9,308 nucleotides of DNA from Polaromonas sp. (GTDB lineage: Bacteria; Pseudomonadota; Gammaproteobacteria; Burkholderiales; Burkholderiaceae_C), in NCBI GenBank assembly GCA_028292345.1, contig JAQGMN010000008.1, positions 1 to 9,308 on the forward strand. Direction: 5' to 3'. Every line of letters begins with the position of its first letter. The stretch's first letter is position 1. Positions 6,196 to 9,308 of the stretch are shown one piece after another. The position numbers and the translations under genes are program-made. The notes under the pieces were generated by a model, which was given only the letters and a program-made list of their open reading frames with translations, searched no databases and was not told the origin of the DNA.

Positions 6196-7560
6196 ATGAC
6201 TTCTGATCGCCAGGTCGACATCCAGACCTTTCTCAACGAAAACCGCTTTTCCGGCTACCAGTGGCTCATCTTCGCGCTGTGCTTTTTCATTGTGCTGCTC
6301 GACGGTTTCGACACCGCCGCCATCGGCTTCATCGCGCCGTCGCTGATTGGCGAATGGGGCGTGGCCAGGCCGGCGCTGGCGCCGGTGCTGAGCGCCGCGC
6401 TGTTCGGCCTGGCCGCCGGCGCGCTGTCGGCCGGACCGCTGGCGGACAGGCTGGGCCGAAAGCTGGTGCTGGTCGGATCGGTGCTGGTGTTCGGCATTGC
6501 CTGCCTGGGGTCGGCCTTTGCGGGTGATTTGACGCAGCTGACCGTGCTGCGCTTCGTCACCGGCATCGGCCTGGGCGCTGCCATGCCCAATGCCGTCACC
6601 CTGATGAGCGAATACTGCCCGGCCCCGCGCCGCGCGATGCTGACCAACGCGATGTTCTCGGGCTTTCCGCTGGGCGCTGCCTTCGGCGGCTTCCTGGCCT
6701 CCTGGATGATTCCGCACTTCGGCTGGCGCAGCGTGCTGGTGCTGGGCGGCGTGGCGCCGCTGCTGCTGGTCGTCGTCATGGTGCTGCTGCTGCCCGAATC
6801 GGTACGCTACATGGTCGCCAAGGGCCAGCCGGTCGAGCGCATCCGCGCGGTGCTCAGCCGCATTTCCACCACGGCCCAGCAGGCCCAGTCCTTTTTCATG
6901 ACCGAAACCAAGGCGTCCGTCGAGGGCCAGAGCGGCCTGGGCGTGGTGCTGTCACCGGCTTACCGGACCGGTTCGCTGATGCTGTGGCTGGCTTACTTCA
7001 TGGGGTTGGTGATTTTCTATGCGCTGATCAACTGGATGCCTATCTTGTTCAAGGACGCCGGCATCGCCCCGAAAGATGCCACCTTGATCGCCGCGCTGTT
7101 TCCTCTGGGCGGCGTGGGCGCGATCTTCTTTGGCTGGCTGATGGACCGGTTCAACGGCAACAAGATCATTGCCGTGGGCTATGCGCTGACCGCCGCGTCG
7201 ATCTACGCCATCGGCCAGATGGCCGGCAGCGTGGGCTTGCTGGTGCTGGTGGTGTTTGTCGCCGGCACCCTCATGAACACCGCCCAGTCGTCCATGCCGG
7301 CACTGGCAGCGGGCTACTACCCGACGCAGGGCCGGGCCACCGGCGTCGCCTGGATGCTGGGCATTGGCCGCTTCGGCGGCATCGCCGGCTCCTTCCTGGT
7401 GGCCGAACTGGCCCGCCGCCAGCTGGACTTTCCCACCATTTTTGCCATCATTGCAATTCCGGGCGTGATCGCGGCCGTGGCGCTCCTGGTCAAGCAGCAT
7501 GCGCACCCCGAAACGGCCAAGGAAACTGCCGGCCGCCAAGGCGAAGTGCTGGGGCATTGA
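6196..7560 (+). CDS. MFS aromatic acid:H+ symporter (AAHS family, PcaK/PmdK-like)
   Basis: The product has 454 residues and about twelve membrane helices with a central cytoplasmic loop near residues 205-255. Helix 1 carries LLDGFDTAAIGFIAPSL (34-50), matching the DGxD motif that is essential in PcaK-type carriers. The loop between helices 2 and 3 has the MFS signature GPLADRLGRK (80-89). Helix 4 has RFVTGIGLGAAMPNAVTLMSEY, typical of the AAHS family. It probably imports protocatechuate, 4-hydroxybenzoate or a related acid with protons across the inner membrane. It sits between the binding-like protein and the 4-oxalomesaconate hydratase, as pmdK lies ahead of the enzyme genes in Comamonas. 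No good ribosome site precedes the ATG at 6196, but the N-terminus is the expected length. The exact substrate is inferred. Confidence 0.9.
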   Translation: MTSDRQVDIQTFLNENRFSGYQWLIFALCFFIVLLDGFDTAAIGFIAPSLIGEWGVARPALAPVLSAALFGLAAGALSAGPLADRLGRKLVLVGSVLVFGIACLGSAFAGDLTQLTVLRFVTGIGLGAAMPNAVTLMSEYCPAPRRAMLTNAMFSGFPLGAAFGGFLASWMIPHFGWRSVLVLGGVAPLLLVVVMVLLLPESVRYMVAKGQPVERIRAVLSRISTTAQQAQSFFMTETKASVEGQSGLGVVLSPAYRTGSLMLWLAYFMGLVIFYALINWMPILFKDAGIAPKDATLIAALFPLGGVGAIFFGWLMDRFNGNKIIAVGYALTAASIYAIGQMAGSVGLLVLVVFVAGTLMNTAQSSMPALAAGYYPTQGRATGVAWMLGIGRFGGIAGSFLVAELARRQLDFPTIFAIIAIPGVIAAVALLVKQHAHPETAKETAGRQGEVLGH

Positions 7561-7598
7561 TGTCCTTGAGACGCCAGACAACTTTTCATTTCCAAAAC

Positions 7599-7604
7599 AA
7601 GGAG
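7599..7604 (+). promoter_or_regulatory. Ribosome binding site of the hydratase gene
   Basis: AAGGAG, five bases before the ATG at 7610, is the strongest ribosome site in the operon. It selects 7610 over the upstream in-frame start at 7499, which lies inside the permease gene. Confidence 0.75.
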
Positions 7605-7609
7605 ACCCC

Positions 7610-8638
7610 ATGATCATCGATTGCCACGGCCACTACACCACCGCGCCCAAGGCGCTGGAAGACTGGCGCAACCGCCAGATCGCCGGCATCAAGGACCCTG
7701 CGATGATGCCCAAGGTATCGGACCTCAAGATCAGCGACGACGAATTGCGCGAATCCATCGAGCTGAACCAGCTGGCCAAGATGAAGGAGCGCGGCAGCGA
7801 CCTGACCATCTTCAGCCCGCGCGCCAGCTTCATGGCGCACCACATCGGCGACTTCAACGTGTCCTCGACCTGGGCGGCGATCTGCAACGAGCTGTGCTAC
7901 CGCGTGTCGCAGCTGTTTCCCGACAATTTTGTGCCTGCCGCCATGCTGCCGCAGTCGCCCGGCGTCGACCCGGCGACCTGCATTCCCGAGCTGGAAAAAT
8001 GCGTGAAGGAATTCGGAAACGTCGGCATCAACCTGAATCCCGACCCGTCTGGCGGCCACTGGACCAGCCCGCCCCTGAGCGACCGCAGCTGGTACCCGAT
8101 CTATGAAAAGATGGTCGAGCACGACATTCCGGCCATGATCCATGTCTCCACCAGCTGCAATGCCTGCTTCCACACCACCGGCGCGCATTACCTCAACGCC
8201 GACACCACCGCCTTCATGCAGTGCCTGACCTCGGACCTGTTCAAGGATTTTCCGACGCTCAAGTTCCTGATTCCGCATGGCGGCGGCGCCGTGCCCTACC
8301 ACTGGGGCCGTTTCCGGGGCCTGGCGCAGGAGCTGAAAAAGCCCCTGCTGACCGAGCACCTCCTCAACAACATCTACTTCGACACCTGCGTCTACCACCA
8401 GCCGGGCATCGACCTGCTCAACACCGTGATTCCGGTCAAGAATGTGCTGTTTGCCAGCGAGATGATCGGCGCCGTGCGCGGCATCGACCCCGAGACCGGC
8501 CACTACTACGACGACACCAAGCGCTACATCGAAGCGTCCAAGATCCTGAGCAGCGACGACCGCCACCAGATCTACGAAGGCAATGCGCGCCGCGTGTTCA
8601 GCCGCCTGGACGCCGCACTCAAACTGAAAGGCCAATAA
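7610..8638 (+). CDS. ligJ: 4-oxalomesaconate hydratase (LigJ/PmdE-type, amidohydrolase superfamily)
   Basis: The product has 342 residues, close to Sphingobium LigJ. It hydrates 4-oxalomesaconate to 4-carboxy-4-hydroxy-2-oxoadipate (CHA) in the cytoplasm, as part of the protocatechuate 4,5-cleavage and gallate pathways (EC 4.2.1.83). The amidohydrolase metal site is intact: His6 and His8 in IIDCHGHYT, His178 in AMIHVSTS, His223 in IPHGGGAVPYHWGR and Glu284 in ASEMIGAVRG. These positions agree with the zinc ligands and catalytic residues I recall for LigJ. The family markers NIYFDTCVYHQPGIDLL (254-270) and GHYYDDTKRYIE are present. It follows the permease by 49 bases and precedes the aldolase by 3, so the two enzymes are surely cotranscribed. 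The enzyme needs the correct OMA tautomer; no LigU/GalD tautomerase gene is in the window. Confidence 0.93.
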   Translation: MIIDCHGHYTTAPKALEDWRNRQIAGIKDPAMMPKVSDLKISDDELRESIELNQLAKMKERGSDLTIFSPRASFMAHHIGDFNVSSTWAAICNELCYRVSQLFPDNFVPAAMLPQSPGVDPATCIPELEKCVKEFGNVGINLNPDPSGGHWTSPPLSDRSWYPIYEKMVEHDIPAMIHVSTSCNACFHTTGAHYLNADTTAFMQCLTSDLFKDFPTLKFLIPHGGGAVPYHWGRFRGLAQELKKPLLTEHLLNNIYFDTCVYHQPGIDLLNTVIPVKNVLFASEMIGAVRGIDPETGHYYDDTKRYIEASKILSSDDRHQIYEGNARRVFSRLDAALKLKGQ

Positions 8639-8641
8639 GTC

Positions 8642-9308
8642 ATGACCCTGATGAACCAACTCGGCGTTGTCAAACGCAATATCGTCCGCGCCGACAAGGC
8701 GGCGGTCGAAAAACTCTCGAAATTCGGCGTTGCCACGATCCACGAGGCCATGGGCCGCGTCGGGCTGATGAAGCCCTACATGCGGCCGGTCTACACCGGC
8801 GCGAAGATGTGCGGAACGGCCGTGACCATCCTGCTGCAGCCCGGCGACAACTGGATGATGCATGTCGCCGCCGAGCAGCTGCAGCCCGGCGACGTGGCCG
8901 TGGCCGCCTGCACCACCGACAACTTCGACGGCTTTTTCGGCGACCTGCTGGCCACGTCCTTCCAGGCGCGCGGCGCCAAGGGGCTGATCATCGACGCCGG
9001 CGTGCGCGACGTGGACGAGCTGGAGAAGATGGGTTTCCCGGTGTTCAGCCGCGCCATCCATGCCAAGGGCACGATCAAGGCCACGCTGGGATCGGTCAAC
9101 ATTCCGGTGATCTGCGCCGGCGCGCTGGTCAACCCGGGCGATGTGGTGATTGCAGATGTCGACGGCGTCGTCGTGGTTCCGGCCGCCATGGCGCAGGAAG
9201 TGGCCGATGCCGCCGAGAAGCGCGAAAGCTTCGAAGGCGAGAAGCGCGAGAAGTTCGCCGCCGGCGTGCTCGGGCTGGACATGTACAAAATGCGCGAGCC
9301 GCTGGAAA
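8642..9308 (+). CDS. ligK: 4-carboxy-4-hydroxy-2-oxoadipate aldolase (LigK/PmdF-type), 3' truncated
   Basis: The frame begins with an ATG three bases after the hydratase stop and is open to the right edge, giving 222 residues of an expected 225-240, so only the last few are missing. It is a RraA-like class II pyruvate aldolase. It cleaves CHA to pyruvate and oxaloacetate with Mg or Mn, and family members also decarboxylate oxaloacetate. Visible signatures are the N-terminal FGVATIHEAMGR (His34, Glu35), GDLLATSFQARG with Asp101, and GLIIDAGVRDVDEL with Arg122 and Asp123, the arginine-aspartate pair used for substrate and metal binding in the Pseudomonas HMG/CHA aldolase. VNPGDVVIADVDGVVVVP near 163-180 is also typical. 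An AAAGG lies about ten bases before the start, inside the end of the hydratase gene. Expected partners downstream are the ring-cleavage genes. Confidence 0.93.
   Translation, partial: MTLMNQLGVVKRNIVRADKAAVEKLSKFGVATIHEAMGRVGLMKPYMRPVYTGAKMCGTAVTILLQPGDNWMMHVAAEQLQPGDVAVAACTTDNFDGFFGDLLATSFQARGAKGLIIDAGVRDVDELEKMGFPVFSRAIHAKGTIKATLGSVNIPVICAGALVNPGDVVIADVDGVVVVPAAMAQEVADAAEKRESFEGEKREKFAAGVLGLDMYKMREPLE

Noticed and set aside
5371..6717. 448-codon open frame on the minus strand
   Set aside because: It lies antisense to the binding-like and permease genes. It is rich in His, Arg, Gly and Gln without domain pattern, as expected from the complement of GC-rich codons.
7586..9061. 491-codon open frame on the minus strand
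   Set aside because: It is antisense to the hydratase and aldolase, both of which have intact catalytic motifs. Its composition is that of a codon-bias shadow.

Overview
The window reads as a GC-rich betaproteobacterial chromosome segment, most likely from the Comamonadaceae (Polaromonas/Rhodoferax/Variovorax-like). I infer this from the gene families, the composition and two GCTAT-type intergenic hairpins of a kind I remember from that family. No search was run. It holds eight protein-coding genes, two of them cut by the window edges, and no RNA gene, insertion sequence or CRISPR array that I can see.

Left part (1-3972). The C-terminal end of a DUF1932-type NAD(P)-dependent dehydrogenase runs off the left edge. 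It converges on a three-gene minus-strand operon: a polytopic membrane protein with glycosyltransferase-C (GT-C) features (3972-2395), a HAD phosphatase fused to a UbiA-family prenyltransferase (2334-793), and a four-helix EamA/ArnE-like small membrane protein (796-431). The last two overlap by ATGA. The trio suggests lipid-linked sugar metabolism: a phosphoribosyl transfer to polyprenyl phosphate with dephosphorylation, flipping, then transfer outside the membrane. This is inference from family membership and gene order. No DprE1/DprE2 epimerase pair is in view.

Middle (3973-4404). An AT-rich, gene-free stretch with several palindromes separates the operon from the next gene. It should carry the operon promoter.

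Right part (4405-9308). A LysR-type regulator is divergent from a plus-strand operon: a substrate-binding-protein-like gene without a signal peptide, an AAHS-type aromatic-acid MFS permease, 4-oxalomesaconate hydratase (ligJ/pmdE type) and 4-carboxy-4-hydroxy-2-oxoadipate aldolase (ligK/pmdF type, cut by the right edge). Together they make up the uptake and lower part of the protocatechuate 4,5-cleavage (or gallate) pathway: the permease imports the aromatic acid, the hydratase converts 4-oxalomesaconate to CHA, and the aldolase splits CHA to pyruvate and oxaloacetate. The ring-cleavage dioxygenase, CHMS dehydrogenase and PDC hydrolase are not in the window and would be expected further right. 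The LysR/operon intergenic region contains a nested dyad with a T-N11-A core, the best candidate operator here.
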